A DNA stretch of 48,154 nucleotides. Origin: Akkermansiaceae bacterium UBA1506 (GTDB taxonomy: Bacteria > Verrucomicrobiota > Verrucomicrobiia > Verrucomicrobiales > DEV007). The translations under genes were made by a program, and so were the position numbers. Position 1 is the first letter of the stretch, and every line of letters starts with the position of its first letter. The notes below the pieces were generated by a model. It had not been told where the DNA came from. It searched no databases and worked only from the letters and a program-made list of their open reading frames with translations. This document shows, piece after piece, positions 8,644 through 17,266 of the stretch. The stretch lies in assembly GCA_002323995.1 (NCBI GenBank), contig DCQY01000031.1:1-48154 (forward strand). Reading direction: 5' to 3'.

Positions 8644-10029
8644 ATGTTTCGTGCGATACTGGTTTTTATATCGGTGGGAGTGACCTCGGCGTGGGGCAAC
8701 GGTTCTCAGCCTAATCTGCTGCTTTTCCTTGCCGACGACATGACCTACACGGATGTGGGTTGCTATGGGAACCCAGACGTGCAGACCCCGAATCTTGATT
8801 TGCTTGCTAAGGAGGGATTGAAGTTTAATCGCTGCTACAATTCCGCCCCAACTTGTTCCCCGTTGCGGCAAAGTCTCTACACTGGCCTCTACCCGGTGAG
8901 GAACGGAGCTCATCCAAACCACAGTCGGGTATATGAGGGAGTGAAGTCGCTTCCTCATTACCTCGAGCCTCTCGGTTATCGAGTCGCGATCGTAGGTAAA
9001 CGGCACGAAGCACCGTCGGAAGCATTCCCTTTCGAATTTCTTGGGGGTAGTCATGGGGACGGTGGCAAGACACCTGACGGAGATGATTTGCCGCTGGAGG
9101 CAGCGAAAGAGTTTATCGACCGTGATAAAGGCCAGCCGTGGTGTCTGGTGGTAGCATCCAATCAGCCGCACACCCCGTGGAATAGGGGAGATGCCTCTAA
9201 GTATCCTCCCGGCCAGCTCACGGTTCCACCCTACCTGGTTGATACGGTGGAGACTCGAGAGGCACTCTCAGCCTACTACGCGGAAATCACTTATATGGAC
9301 GGTCAGGTCGGAGCGGTGATAGATATTCTTGAAGACGCTGGGCAGAGTGGTGGGACCGCTTTTCTCTGGCTGAGCGAACAGGGGTCACAACTGCCGTATG
9401 GGAAATGGACCTGCTATGATATGGGTATTCATGCCGCTGCTTTGATGCGTTGGCCTGGTGTCATTGAAGCAGACAGTGAGACGGAGGCCTTGGTGAGTTA
9501 CGTCGATGTATTACCCACCTTTATGGCTATGGCTGGTGGGGAACCGGAGGTTGAGGATTTCGATGGAAGATCCTTTCTCCCCGTCATCAAGGGTTTAAGT
9601 AAAACGCATCACAAGGTGGTATTCGCAGTGCACACGACGCGGGGGATTTATAATGGTTCGGAAGCCTACGGCATTCGGGCGGCGACTGATGGGGATTGGC
9701 TCTATATTTCCAACCTTCATCCTGAGATGACTTTTAAAAATTCGGTCACTTTCCGTGGGCGAGAGTATCACTCGTGGAAGAAAGTGGATTCCGATTTTGC
9801 CAGGGAGCGTTTTAATTTGTATCAGCATCGTCCCCCAGAGGAGCTTTTCTATCTTCCCGAAGATCCGTGGTGCTGTGACAATCGCATCGATAAAGTCGAG
9901 GGTATCAATTTGCCGTCTAAAATGGATATGTGGATGAAGCAGCAGGGTGATCTGGGTGATGCCACAGAACGAGATGCCGAGAATCGCCAACCTGATTACA
10001 AGCCCTGGAGCAAGAAAGGCCAATATTAG
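8644..10029 (+). CDS. Exported sulfatase, N-sulfoglucosamine sulfohydrolase-like
   Basis: This type I sulfatase of 461 residues would hydrolyse sulfate esters or N-sulfate groups on exported polysaccharide substrates. A signal peptide covers residues 1-19. The metal-binding pair D31-D32 lies in 'LLLFLADDMTYTDVGCYG'. The formylglycine motif is C71-S-P-L-R75, followed by the usual T-G seven residues after the Pro, so an FGE-type maturase is needed. Later conserved residues include K-x-H in 'VGKRHEAP' and His in 'SNQPHTPW'. The C-terminal metal-site block reads 'LWLSEQGSQLPYGKWTCYD' instead of the common S-D-N-G. That variant is typical, to my knowledge, of the heparan-N-sulfatase-like branch. 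The substrate is not determinable here. It converges with the DsbD-like gene, overlapping by 4 bp. Confidence 0.9.
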   Translation: MFRAILVFISVGVTSAWGNGSQPNLLLFLADDMTYTDVGCYGNPDVQTPNLDLLAKEGLKFNRCYNSAPTCSPLRQSLYTGLYPVRNGAHPNHSRVYEGVKSLPHYLEPLGYRVAIVGKRHEAPSEAFPFEFLGGSHGDGGKTPDGDDLPLEAAKEFIDRDKGQPWCLVVASNQPHTPWNRGDASKYPPGQLTVPPYLVDTVETREALSAYYAEITYMDGQVGAVIDILEDAGQSGGTAFLWLSEQGSQLPYGKWTCYDMGIHAAALMRWPGVIEADSETEALVSYVDVLPTFMAMAGGEPEVEDFDGRSFLPVIKGLSKTHHKVVFAVHTTRGIYNGSEAYGIRAATDGDWLYISNLHPEMTFKNSVTFRGREYHSWKKVDSDFARERFNLYQHRPPEELFYLPEDPWCCDNRIDKVEGINLPSKMDMWMKQQGDLGDATERDAENRQPDYKPWSKKGQY

Positions 10030-11828
10030 CCGGAGATCCGGTTGAGCGCTTCAGTGACATTTTTCACCGTTAGAAGCTCCGGCAATATGATAGGTTCGTC
10101 TTCGCCTGGGATATAGAGCACATTAACTGGGATGGCGACTTTGCCGAGATCGTTAATCGCCTTTTGGATCTTCGGACCTTCATTAGTCCAGTCTGCGATG
10201 AGAAGTTCGACTCTCTTTTCTTTGAAGAGAGCTTGAAGTCTTTTATTTTTATAAACTCGCTTATTGATCTGACAGGTGGCGCACCACTTTGCTGTGAAAT
10301 CGATGTAAACTGGTTTGTCGGATCTGCGCAACTCTTCGACGGTCGTTTCAGACCAGGTGCCCCATTCAAGGCGTATTTTCTGGTTGGGCCATCCCGCAAA
10401 AATTCCTCCGGCAATCGTGAGAAGGGCGATGATCGTCACGATTGTTCGGGTTTTTGCTGAGGCGAGAGGAGAATTCCAGCGTCCATAGATCCAGCAACCC
10501 ATGGCTACCACCACGAGGCTGAGAAGCAGGACTAGCATGTCGAGACTTTCGACGAGACCAGTGAGGGTCCAGGCAAGAAAAGCTACTGTTCCGAATAGGA
10601 GGAAAGACATGCCCTGCTTAAAGCTATCCATCCACGCGCCCGGTTTTGGGAGCGAAGAAACCAAATTCGGGAAAAAACTGAGAAGAAGAAAAGGAAAGGC
10701 GAGGCCGATACCAACAGAAGTAAAAATTAGGATCGCCAGAGCCGGAGGTAATGACAATGTTACGCCGAGTGCTGCACCAAGGAACGGCGCAGAACAGGGC
10801 GTGGCGACAATTGTGGCAAGTAGTCCGGAGAAAAAAGAGCCCGCTATTCCCTGCTTGGTTTGAAGCCCTGATCCCAATCCAACAGCTGAGATACCGATCT
10901 CAAAGAGTCCGGCCATGTTCAATGCAAAGACGAGGAAGAAGGCACAGAGGACGAAGACAAAGGTGGGTGATTGAAGTTGAAATCCCCAACCTTTACCGAG
11001 AAGAATGACAATCAAGCCGAGTACCCAGAAGGAAAGTAGAACGCCAGCAGCGTAGGTGAAACCATGGGCAATAACTTTCTTACGGTCGTCTCCTGCCTGA
11101 CTCACGATACCCATGATTTTGATGCCAAGCACGGGAAACACGCACGGCATGATATTGAGAATTAGTCCCCCGATGAAGGCAAAAAATACGTAGGTGATGA
11201 ACGACCGCTGACGTTCGGGTTCTGCCTCTTTTATCTCGCTGTCATCCGATGTATTCGTTCCCGAGAGGTTCGCTTTTCCATCAAGGGGTGGGATGGTTTT
11301 GTTAGTTATTGCCGCATCAGCAAGGGGTATAGAAAGGCTGAGGGTTCCACCGAATGGCATGCAACTGTGCGGGTCGCAAACGAGAGCACTGACTTGCGCG
11401 GTAATTTCGCCTGAGTTACTGGCGCTCGCGGACGGGGTGATCCTAATAGGTAAATAAGTCGTCCCGTCGTATCCCTCGCTCATTTTTCCCTCAGTGGAGG
11501 GAACTTCGTAGGTCGCTGGCCATGGAATTTCTTCGAGCTTCCAACCCTCAGGAACAGTCCACGTGACCGAGGTCGGACGCCCAATTACATCGGGTGGAAG
11601 AACTTTTCCATAAGTGTGATGGAGCGGAGCATGGGTGAGTTTCACTGCTGCAAGAAATGGTTTTCCTGGAGCTGCGCTCGTCACCTCGGCCACGACTTCT
11701 ACGGTGAGCCGATCCTCTTGAGGCGCTTCAGGATCGTTGGGATCGAACTTCGGGGGTTCATCGCCGAACTGGGAGAAGGCCGACTGGGCAGCGAAGATAG
11801 TAAGAAGCGCGGAGACCTGGAGATTCAT
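10026..11828 (-). CDS. DsbD-like thiol:disulfide interchange protein
   Basis: This inner-membrane protein of 600 residues would carry electrons from cytoplasmic thioredoxin to the periplasm. The order of domains is complete. After a signal peptide (residues 1-20) comes the periplasmic DsbD-alpha/DsbC-like domain, with C151 and C156 in 'ALVCDPHSCMPFG'. A multi-TM core (about 210-465) has the conserved Cys in 'NIMPCVFPVLG' (C229) and in 'VATPCSAPFLG'. The C-terminal thioredoxin-like domain has W515-C516-A-T-C519 and a cis-Pro block 'AIPVN' (P567). It lies between two sulfatases but on the opposite strand. It may reduce periplasmic thiols, cytochrome maturation partners or redox proteins such as those encoded nearby (inference). 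The gene symbol is withheld because a dsbD-like name covers several subfamilies. Confidence 0.9.
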   Translation of the reverse strand: MNLQVSALLTIFAAQSAFSQFGDEPPKFDPNDPEAPQEDRLTVEVVAEVTSAAPGKPFLAAVKLTHAPLHHTYGKVLPPDVIGRPTSVTWTVPEGWKLEEIPWPATYEVPSTEGKMSEGYDGTTYLPIRITPSASASNSGEITAQVSALVCDPHSCMPFGGTLSLSIPLADAAITNKTIPPLDGKANLSGTNTSDDSEIKEAEPERQRSFITYVFFAFIGGLILNIMPCVFPVLGIKIMGIVSQAGDDRKKVIAHGFTYAAGVLLSFWVLGLIVILLGKGWGFQLQSPTFVFVLCAFFLVFALNMAGLFEIGISAVGLGSGLQTKQGIAGSFFSGLLATIVATPCSAPFLGAALGVTLSLPPALAILIFTSVGIGLAFPFLLLSFFPNLVSSLPKPGAWMDSFKQGMSFLLFGTVAFLAWTLTGLVESLDMLVLLLSLVVVAMGCWIYGRWNSPLASAKTRTIVTIIALLTIAGGIFAGWPNQKIRLEWGTWSETTVEELRRSDKPVYIDFTAKWCATCQINKRVYKNKRLQALFKEKRVELLIADWTNEGPKIQKAINDLGKVAIPVNVLYIPGEDEPIILPELLTVKNVTEALNRISG

Positions 11829-12158
11829 ATCGAATTAAAATGTATCGAGGAAAATTAAATGAAAAGAAGTCTGCTGCTTCCTGACTTTGCTATCGATCAA
11901 AGTATAACTAAATCTTTGTAAATGTATTCAACGCATTGCAGTAAGGGCGACGATTTAGCCTCACCCCTTAAATCTGGGCCGTGCATCCATAACGGGCCAA
12001 TACAGAGAGAGGTCTATATGCCACCGATTTAGATGGGTAGGCGATACCGGCAGAAAGATCGTATTAATTCGAAGGATAGACTGCGCAAATTTGGACCTCT
12101 TTGCAAAAACGATCTATTGCCCCGGATGCGATCTTTGTGGTTGTATGGGAATGCTAAG
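11829..12158. other. Intergenic region between divergent DsbD-like and sulfatase genes
   Basis: This is 330 bp between two divergent starts, so it must hold promoters for both directions. It is AT-rich near the DsbD-like side. A short inverted repeat, CTTTG-8 nt-CAAAG, surrounds ATCGAT near 11885-11902. No convincing -35/-10 pair, RNA gene or ORF could be recognised by eye. Confidence 0.4.
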
Positions 12159-13700
12159 ATGAAATTTTTCGTAACGGTCTCTCTATCAACTTTGTTTTGG
12201 GTGTCAACGGTGTTAGCGAACGAGGACAATCGGCCGAACATTATCCTAATCATGGTCGATGATATGGGATGGTCGGATATTGGCTGCTATGGATCAGAGA
12301 TCGAGACTCCGAACATTGACCGAATTGCAGCTGAGGGAATGCTTTTCACTCAGTTTTACAATAACGCAAAATGCACCACGACGCGGGCTTCCCTTCTAAC
12401 GGGTCTTTATCCGAGAAATGGTGGAAGGGGGCAGTCTGAATTAATCACGCACGAAATGCTGACTCTAGGGGAAGCCTTGCGTTATGCCGATTACCAGACG
12501 GGTATGTCGGGGAAATGGCACAATGGGAAGACGGAGGGAACTATTCCTTTCGATCGCGGTTTTGACGAAGCCTACGGCCTTTGGGACGGGGCCTGTAATT
12601 TTTTCAATCCCAAGATTCCTGATCCCGATTTTAAAGGGGGCCGGGTGCGTCCTTTCGGCCACAATGACAGGCTCCTTGAGTATGACGACTTCCCCGAGGA
12701 CTACTTCACTACGGACGCCTTTACCGACCATGCCATCGAAACGATCAAGCGCTTTTCGGGGACCGGAAAACCATTTTTCCACTACCTTCCCTACACTGCT
12801 CCACACTATCCGCTGCACGCTAAGCCCGAGGATATCGCCAAGTATAAGGGTAAGTATGCTGAAGGATGGGATGTCTTGCGGCAGAGGCGCCTTGCTCGGC
12901 AGAAGGAACTTGGCCTGCTTAGTGAGCATTGGATTATCGAAGAACGAGACAGCTTAGCGGAGTCGTGGGAAGAGGGTCAATCCCCTGACTTGGAATGGGA
13001 GGAACTCCGAATGGAAGTTTATGCGGCCATGGTTGATAACGTCGACCAGAATATTGGACGACTCTTGGATGCTCTGGACGAAGCCGAGGAGGGAGATAAC
13101 ACTCTGATCTTGTTCCTTTCGGATAACGGAGCTTGTGCCGAAACGCCAGGCGGTAATGATACCAACCAAGTGCCAGGGCCGAGGGAATTTTATTCTCATG
13201 TGGGGCCGGGATGGGCCAGTGCTCAGAATGCACCGTTCCGGCGATACAAACAGTATTGTCACGAGGGCGGTGTTGCTACTCCGTTGGTCGCACGCTGGCC
13301 AAAAAAGATTGAGCCGGGAACCAGAACTGATCAGGTGGGACACATTATCGACTTTTTACCGACGTTTCTAGAGATGGCCGGAGTTGAATATCCCGACAAG
13401 CATCCGAATTTTAACAAGTCTACTCTACCGCTCGACGGAAAGTCCTTGCTTCCAGTTATGAAGGGCGAAAAACGGGAAGCTCATTCCGCACTCTACTGGT
13501 ATTGGGGTGGTAATCGCGCTGTACGGCAGGGAGATTGGAAACTGGTCTACGACCGGCACGATAAGCGTTGGTGTCTTTATGACTTTGGGAAAGACCGTGT
13601 CGAGGCCAATGACTTGGCAGATCGACACCCAGAGTTGGTTCAGCAACTCACCGAAAAGTGGAATGCCTGGTCAGAGAAGACCGGCGTGGTCCCGAAGTGA
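12159..13700 (+). CDS. Exported arylsulfatase
   Basis: This type I sulfatase of 513 residues acts on sulfate esters outside the cytoplasm. The ATG at 12159 is chosen because it opens a signal peptide (MKFFVTVSLSTLFWVSTVLA); in-frame upstream codons would add a charged, non-signal leader. The metal site D34-D35 lies in 'IILIMVDDMGWSDIGCYG'. The formylglycine motif is C72-T-T-T-R76, where Thr replaces the usual Pro, followed by 'ASLLTGLYP'. The substitution is tolerated in one large sulfatase group. Other family blocks are 'GMSGKWHNG', 'YLPYTAPHYPLHA', 'LFLSDNGACAE' and 'GGNRAVRQGDWKLVYD'. The 'HEGGVATPLVARWP' block is also present. The substrate is unknown. The next gene downstream on the strand is DUF1080, 339 bp away. 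Confidence 0.92.
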   Translation: MKFFVTVSLSTLFWVSTVLANEDNRPNIILIMVDDMGWSDIGCYGSEIETPNIDRIAAEGMLFTQFYNNAKCTTTRASLLTGLYPRNGGRGQSELITHEMLTLGEALRYADYQTGMSGKWHNGKTEGTIPFDRGFDEAYGLWDGACNFFNPKIPDPDFKGGRVRPFGHNDRLLEYDDFPEDYFTTDAFTDHAIETIKRFSGTGKPFFHYLPYTAPHYPLHAKPEDIAKYKGKYAEGWDVLRQRRLARQKELGLLSEHWIIEERDSLAESWEEGQSPDLEWEELRMEVYAAMVDNVDQNIGRLLDALDEAEEGDNTLILFLSDNGACAETPGGNDTNQVPGPREFYSHVGPGWASAQNAPFRRYKQYCHEGGVATPLVARWPKKIEPGTRTDQVGHIIDFLPTFLEMAGVEYPDKHPNFNKSTLPLDGKSLLPVMKGEKREAHSALYWYWGGNRAVRQGDWKLVYDRHDKRWCLYDFGKDRVEANDLADRHPELVQQLTEKWNAWSEKTGVVPK

Positions 13701-14039
13701 TTCGATTGGTGAGCCACTCAATTGGTTTTATGGGCCGAGAAGCATGGGATGAGCGTAGGATGCAAAGTTAGCTGTCTGATTGTTCAAAGTCCTTCGGCGA
13801 TCAAGCCTTCAGTGATAGCCGAGACCGTGATGTGGCTACGTGACCAGAGAGTGACACCACCTTTTAGCGTTGTATTTCGGCTATTGTGGCATTTCGGGCG
13901 TGGGCCAAGCGCCCATAAAATCCGTCTTTGCGCAGAGAAGAGGGCATTTTCGGGTTGATAGACGTTCTTGCTGACCGTGTTTCTTTGGATAGTATGGATC
14001 TGTCTTGATGGGTATCGAGATTCTCTTTTCAAATTTCTT
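13701..14039. other. Intergenic region upstream of the DUF1080 gene
   Basis: This is 339 bp without a convincing gene. A hairpin with 5-bp arms GGGCG/CGCCC around 13897-13915 is not followed by a T tract, so I do not call it a terminator. It presumably contains the promoter for the DUF1080-PQQ gene pair, but no clear promoter elements were recognised. Confidence 0.35.
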
Positions 14040-14819
14040 ATGAATAATAATCAGCTCGCTATTTTGACTTTTTTCACGCTCTTGGGGTTACCGGTTTTGG
14101 TTTCTCAGGATAGTAAACAGATAGAAAAGAACGATACTCGCCTTGGGAATTCGTTGTGTGCGTTTGCAATTTCCAAAGGCGATACTGCCTCGTGTGTGGA
14201 TGTGGCCCAAGGGAGCGGTCCGTCCCCTTCACCAGAGGTTAAGGATAAAAGTGTTGATCTGTTCGCTTCGAGAGACTTTTCGGCGTGGACCAATGTTGAC
14301 GGTTCGCCTGTCGGTAAGGGTTGGGTTTTTGAGAATGGCATTCTTTCTCGCCCCGGTGCTTCGGGTGACATCATCACGAGGGATTCCTACAAGGATTTTG
14401 AGCTCACATTCGAGTGGAAGATCTCCGAAGCCGGAAACAGTGGTGTTAAATATCGAACTCGTGGACGCCTCGGGCTAGAATTTCAGGTGCTTGACGATGA
14501 AAAGCATCCGGACGGCAAGAAGCCCAATCATCGTGTTGCCTCGCTCTATGAGTTGGTCGCTGCACCGGATGATAAGCCGATCAAGCCGGTAGGTGAGTGG
14601 AATACCTCGAAAATTCGTGCCCAAGGCAATCTTATTGAGCACTGGCTTAATGGAGAAAAAGTGGTGAGTATCGAGTGGGGTAGCGGCGACTGGTATAAGC
14701 GTTTTGAGGCCAGTAAGTATAGGAAGAATGAGGGCTTCGGTAGTTGGGATGGGCCGATTCTGCTTCAAGACCACAAAGACCCCGTCTGGTATCGCAACCT
14801 TAGGGTTCGTCGCCTTTAG
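14040..14819 (+). CDS. DUF1080 (3-keto-disaccharide hydrolase-type) exported protein
   Basis: This exported protein of 259 residues carries a C-terminal DUF1080 domain (PF06439), a concanavalin-like beta-sandwich. Some members are 3-keto-glucoside hydrolases; others have unknown substrates. The ATG at 14040 is preferred to an upstream TTG because it starts a hydrophobic leader. The domain runs from about residue 75 to the end, with the blocks 'DLFASRDFSAWTNVDG', 'FELTFEWKISEAGNSGVKYR', 'EFQVLDDEKH' and the closing 'GPILLQDHKDPVWYRNLRV'. Between the signal and the domain is a low-conservation spacer with two Cys residues. It is followed after 20 bp by a PQQ-like propeller gene, so the two are probably co-transcribed. 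A role in breakdown of oxidised sugars together with Gfo/Idh/MocA enzymes is plausible but inferred. Confidence 0.88.
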   Translation: MNNNQLAILTFFTLLGLPVLVSQDSKQIEKNDTRLGNSLCAFAISKGDTASCVDVAQGSGPSPSPEVKDKSVDLFASRDFSAWTNVDGSPVGKGWVFENGILSRPGASGDIITRDSYKDFELTFEWKISEAGNSGVKYRTRGRLGLEFQVLDDEKHPDGKKPNHRVASLYELVAAPDDKPIKPVGEWNTSKIRAQGNLIEHWLNGEKVVSIEWGSGDWYKRFEASKYRKNEGFGSWDGPILLQDHKDPVWYRNLRVRRL

Positions 14820-14839
14820 TAAGATTAAAAAAGTGAATA

Positions 14840-16105
14840 ATGAAGACCGCTAGCCTGACACTCTCTGCCAGCTTCTTGATTTCCTGTGCAGCGTTAGCCG
14901 ACTGGCCACAGTTTCGCGGGGATAATGCGCAGGGGATTTCCATTGAGGATGTTCCTGTCAAGTGGAGCGAGTCAGAGAATATAGTCTGGAAAGTCGATCT
15001 TGAAGGTGAGGGGAGCTCATCTCCCATCATCTCTGGTGGCGCGGTTTTTGTCACCAGCTACGGTAGCAGCGGCGAAAGTCTTATGCGCCATCTCCAACGC
15101 ATTGATCTCAGCAGCGGCGAGGTGGTGTGGACTCAGGATATCCCCAATGACTTCCCGATTGATCCTGCCCGCGGTTACATCACAGAACACGGATGGGCTA
15201 GTAATACCCCGGTCACGGACGGTGAAGCAATTTTTGGCTACTTTGGAAAAGCGGGAGTCTACGCGTTTGATTACGACGGTAATCAACTGTGGAAAGCGCG
15301 CACTGGAGGGATGTCGTCCCCAAAAGCATGGGGATCTGCTTCCAGCCCAATCCTTTACAATGACCTCGTCATTGTGCCGGCGGGCGAGGAAACTCACTCT
15401 TTTATCGCTCTCAGCAAAGCGGACGGCAGGGAGAGGTGGCGAGCTGAGCATCCTAGTCTGGGGCAGACTTACGGTACTCCTATCCTAGCCAAGGTAGATG
15501 ACTCCCGCACGGATCTCATTTATGCCGCAACCGGTAACTTCCGCGCCTACGATCCAGCGACGGGGATACTTCGTTGGTTTGCTAATTACAATCTTCCTGG
15601 GAACATGTCGAATACGACGCATCTTAGTGGCGATATTTTAACTGTGTCAGGAGGTTTTCCTAGGACGGCTCGTGTTGCTATCAAGATGGGAGGAGAAGGA
15701 GACCGTTCCAATCAAATTCTCTACGATACTCAGAAGCCTGCCACTTATATGACCGCTCCAGTGGAAGTCGATGGTGTCATGTATTGGATTGGTGATAGTG
15801 GAATCGCCTTTGCTGCTAAGCCGGGAGAAGCAGAGGAACTTTGGGCAGAGCGATTGCCTGGTCTGGAAGGAGCAGGAGGACGGGGTAAGCCGTTTTACGC
15901 TTCGCCGGTTGTGGCCGGTGGGAAGATCTACGCGGTGAGCCGAGCTAACGGTACGTTTGTGATCGAGCCATCAGCGGATAGATTGAACGTTCTAGCCCAA
16001 AACAAGATCGCAGGAGACAGCACGCTCTTTAACGGAACCGCTGCAGTGGCTGATGGGAAGTTGCTGATTCGTTCGCAGCAGGCTCTCTATTGCATCGGGG
16101 AGTGA
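14840..16105 (+). CDS. PQQ-like beta-propeller (BamB-like) exported protein
   Basis: This exported protein of 421 residues has repeats of the PQQ-like/WD40-like propeller family. A signal peptide covers residues 1-20 and ends 'SCAALA'. The mature protein opens with the characteristic 'DWPQFRGDNAQGIS' block, followed by repeated blade signatures: 'SSPIISGGAVFVTSYG', 'GVYAFDYDGNQLWKARTGG', 'ASSPILYNDLVIVPAG', 'SFIALSKADGRERWRAEH' and 'ASPVVAGGKIYAVSRANG'. The family is common in Planctomycetota/Verrucomicrobiota. It is usually annotated as BamB-like, but no PQQ-enzyme catalytic residues are evident, so a scaffolding or binding role is as likely as an enzymatic one. It follows the DUF1080 gene by 20 bp. 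A second, only moderately similar propeller is at 29579-30895. Confidence 0.87.
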   Translation: MKTASLTLSASFLISCAALADWPQFRGDNAQGISIEDVPVKWSESENIVWKVDLEGEGSSSPIISGGAVFVTSYGSSGESLMRHLQRIDLSSGEVVWTQDIPNDFPIDPARGYITEHGWASNTPVTDGEAIFGYFGKAGVYAFDYDGNQLWKARTGGMSSPKAWGSASSPILYNDLVIVPAGEETHSFIALSKADGRERWRAEHPSLGQTYGTPILAKVDDSRTDLIYAATGNFRAYDPATGILRWFANYNLPGNMSNTTHLSGDILTVSGGFPRTARVAIKMGGEGDRSNQILYDTQKPATYMTAPVEVDGVMYWIGDSGIAFAAKPGEAEELWAERLPGLEGAGGRGKPFYASPVVAGGKIYAVSRANGTFVIEPSADRLNVLAQNKIAGDSTLFNGTAAVADGKLLIRSQQALYCIGE

Positions 16106-16147
16106 TTTTTTTATTCGTCATTGTAGCGGGGCGCGCCATAGTTCGGC

Positions 16148-16522
16148 ATGGAATTCATCACTGCTACTGAAGCTCCGGCCGCGATTGGCCCATACTCCCA
16201 TGCCGTTGTTCGAAACGGGCTGGCTTATTGTTCGGGTGCCTTGCCGCTCGATCCGGCCTCCATGGCTCTGGTCGATGGTATAGAGGGCCAGTCTGAGCAG
16301 GTAATTAAGAACATGACTGCCGTGTTGGAGGCCGCTGGATCCAGCCTGAATAAGGTCGTCAAGACAACTATCTTCCTTTCTGATATGGGAGACTTTCCCG
16401 TTGTGAATCGGGTCTACGCCGCGGCCTTCGGCGAGCACAAACCAGCACGTTCGACTGTCCAAGTAGCAGCACTTCCTCTCGGTGCTTTGATCGAGATCGA
16501 GTGCATTGCTGAAGTAGAGTAA
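16148..16522 (+). CDS. RidA/YjgF-family reactive-intermediate deaminase
   Basis: This is a cytoplasmic protein of 124 residues, full length for the Rid family (PF01042). RidA-type enzymes hydrolyse reactive enamine/imine intermediates released by PLP-dependent dehydratases. Diagnostic residues include 'AAIGPYSHAV' (Y16), 'LAYCSGALPLDP', the helix 'QSEQVIKNMTAVLEAAGSSL' and the catalytic Arg R101 in 'HKPARSTVQVAALPLGA', followed by 'IEIECIAE'. No signal peptide is present, unlike most products here. It begins 42 bp after the PQQ-like gene. It converges on the thioredoxin-like/SHD1 gene with only 6 bp between the stops, so the two transcripts probably overlap. Confidence 0.93.
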   Translation: MEFITATEAPAAIGPYSHAVVRNGLAYCSGALPLDPASMALVDGIEGQSEQVIKNMTAVLEAAGSSLNKVVKTTIFLSDMGDFPVVNRVYAAAFGEHKPARSTVQVAALPLGALIEIECIAEVE

Positions 16523-16528
16523 ACGCTT

Positions 16529-17179
16529 TTATTGAGACAGCTCATCCGCGCGACTCTTGCTCTTTTCGCTGAGATTGGAAATAGGAAATGTGGCTGATTT
16601 TCCGTTCGCCAGCTTCAGTGTGATGTCAGTCTCATTGCTGGCCACGTAGGTGGCCTGAATAGAGCGGCCCTTGTTGTTAGTCCAGGTTTCCAAGGTATAA
16701 ATTTTCTTGATTTTCGCTTCGGCCATTTCTCCGCGCATCATGGTGAGTCCCTCTTCGGCTTCGGCGAAACCGTTGACATCTTTCATGTTGAAATAGGGAA
16801 TCAGGCTGATCAATTGCTCTGTGGAAGAGTCTGTCACCGCCACCACAGGAATGGGTCCCTGAGCTTCTTTGCTGTAGATCGCATCCTGAACTGCCTGGGG
16901 TGACTTGTGGAGATTCATTCCCGTGATGAGAATGATTTCGGTGTCTTCTCTGAGCTTTTTGATTGCTACCGAACTGGCAGCATTGGCAGGGCCTCACGTT
17001 GAGTCTGGGTCCATCAAGAGAAACGTGATTCCCTTGTTGGAAGTGGCGGCTACCTCCATCACTTCGCTGAGGTCTTCGAGTTCCTTAACGAATTCGGGGA
17101 TGTCGTATTTGTCGGCCCCTTGGAGGGAAGAAATGGAAGTCACGGCAAAAACTCCCGCGAGAAGGATTCCTGGCTTCAT
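16529..17179 (-). CDS. Candidate selenoprotein: exported thioredoxin-like domain plus SHD1 domain, in-frame TGA = Sec62
   Basis: Read through one in-frame TGA (16994-16996), this frame gives a 216-residue protein. It has a signal peptide (MKPGILLAGVFAVTSISS..GA), a thioredoxin-like domain (about 25-140) and a C-terminal SHD1-like domain (about 155-210, 'YTLETWTNNKGRSIQATYV'). The TGA is codon 62. It follows a hydrophobic strand, 'GITFLLMDPDST', and precedes G-P-A and a helix, so it occupies the first-Cys position of a CGPx thioredoxin motif. A cis-Pro-like block, 'GPIPVVAV' (P111), lies 49 residues later, close to thioredoxin spacing. Without readthrough the upstream part is a 61-residue stub and the downstream part lacks a start with a signal. 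A hairpin matching bacterial SECIS rules follows the TGA. A nonsense mutation or sequencing error remains possible. It lies 87 bp downstream of the esterase gene, probably in one operon. Confidence 0.72.
16964..16996 (-). promoter_or_regulatory. Candidate bacterial SECIS element (UGA plus hairpin)
   Basis: Read on the minus strand, the UGA is at 16996-16994. Counting its U as position 1, bases 15-21 (TGCTGCC) pair with 27-33 (GGTAGCA) in a 7-bp stem with one G-U wobble. They enclose a 5-nt loop, AGTTC, at 22-26. The loop has G at 23 and U at 24. As I recall, these are the positions of the SelB-contacting G and U in the E. coli fdhF SECIS. The stem length, small loop and 18-nt UGA-to-loop distance fit the general bSECIS model. 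A bulged U in the upper stem, as in E. coli, is not obvious. Confidence 0.65.
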
Positions 17180-17266
17180 GGTGAAAATTAAACCAGAGCT
17201 TCCGAAAATAGGAAAGATTCTTCTAGCCACGATGGTGGGGGCGGAATGGCTCTGACTTCATGGGCT

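Noticed and set aside
13897..13915. GGGCG/CGCCC hairpin as the terminator of the second sulfatase
   Set aside because: It lies about 200 bp downstream of the stop and has no T tract after it.
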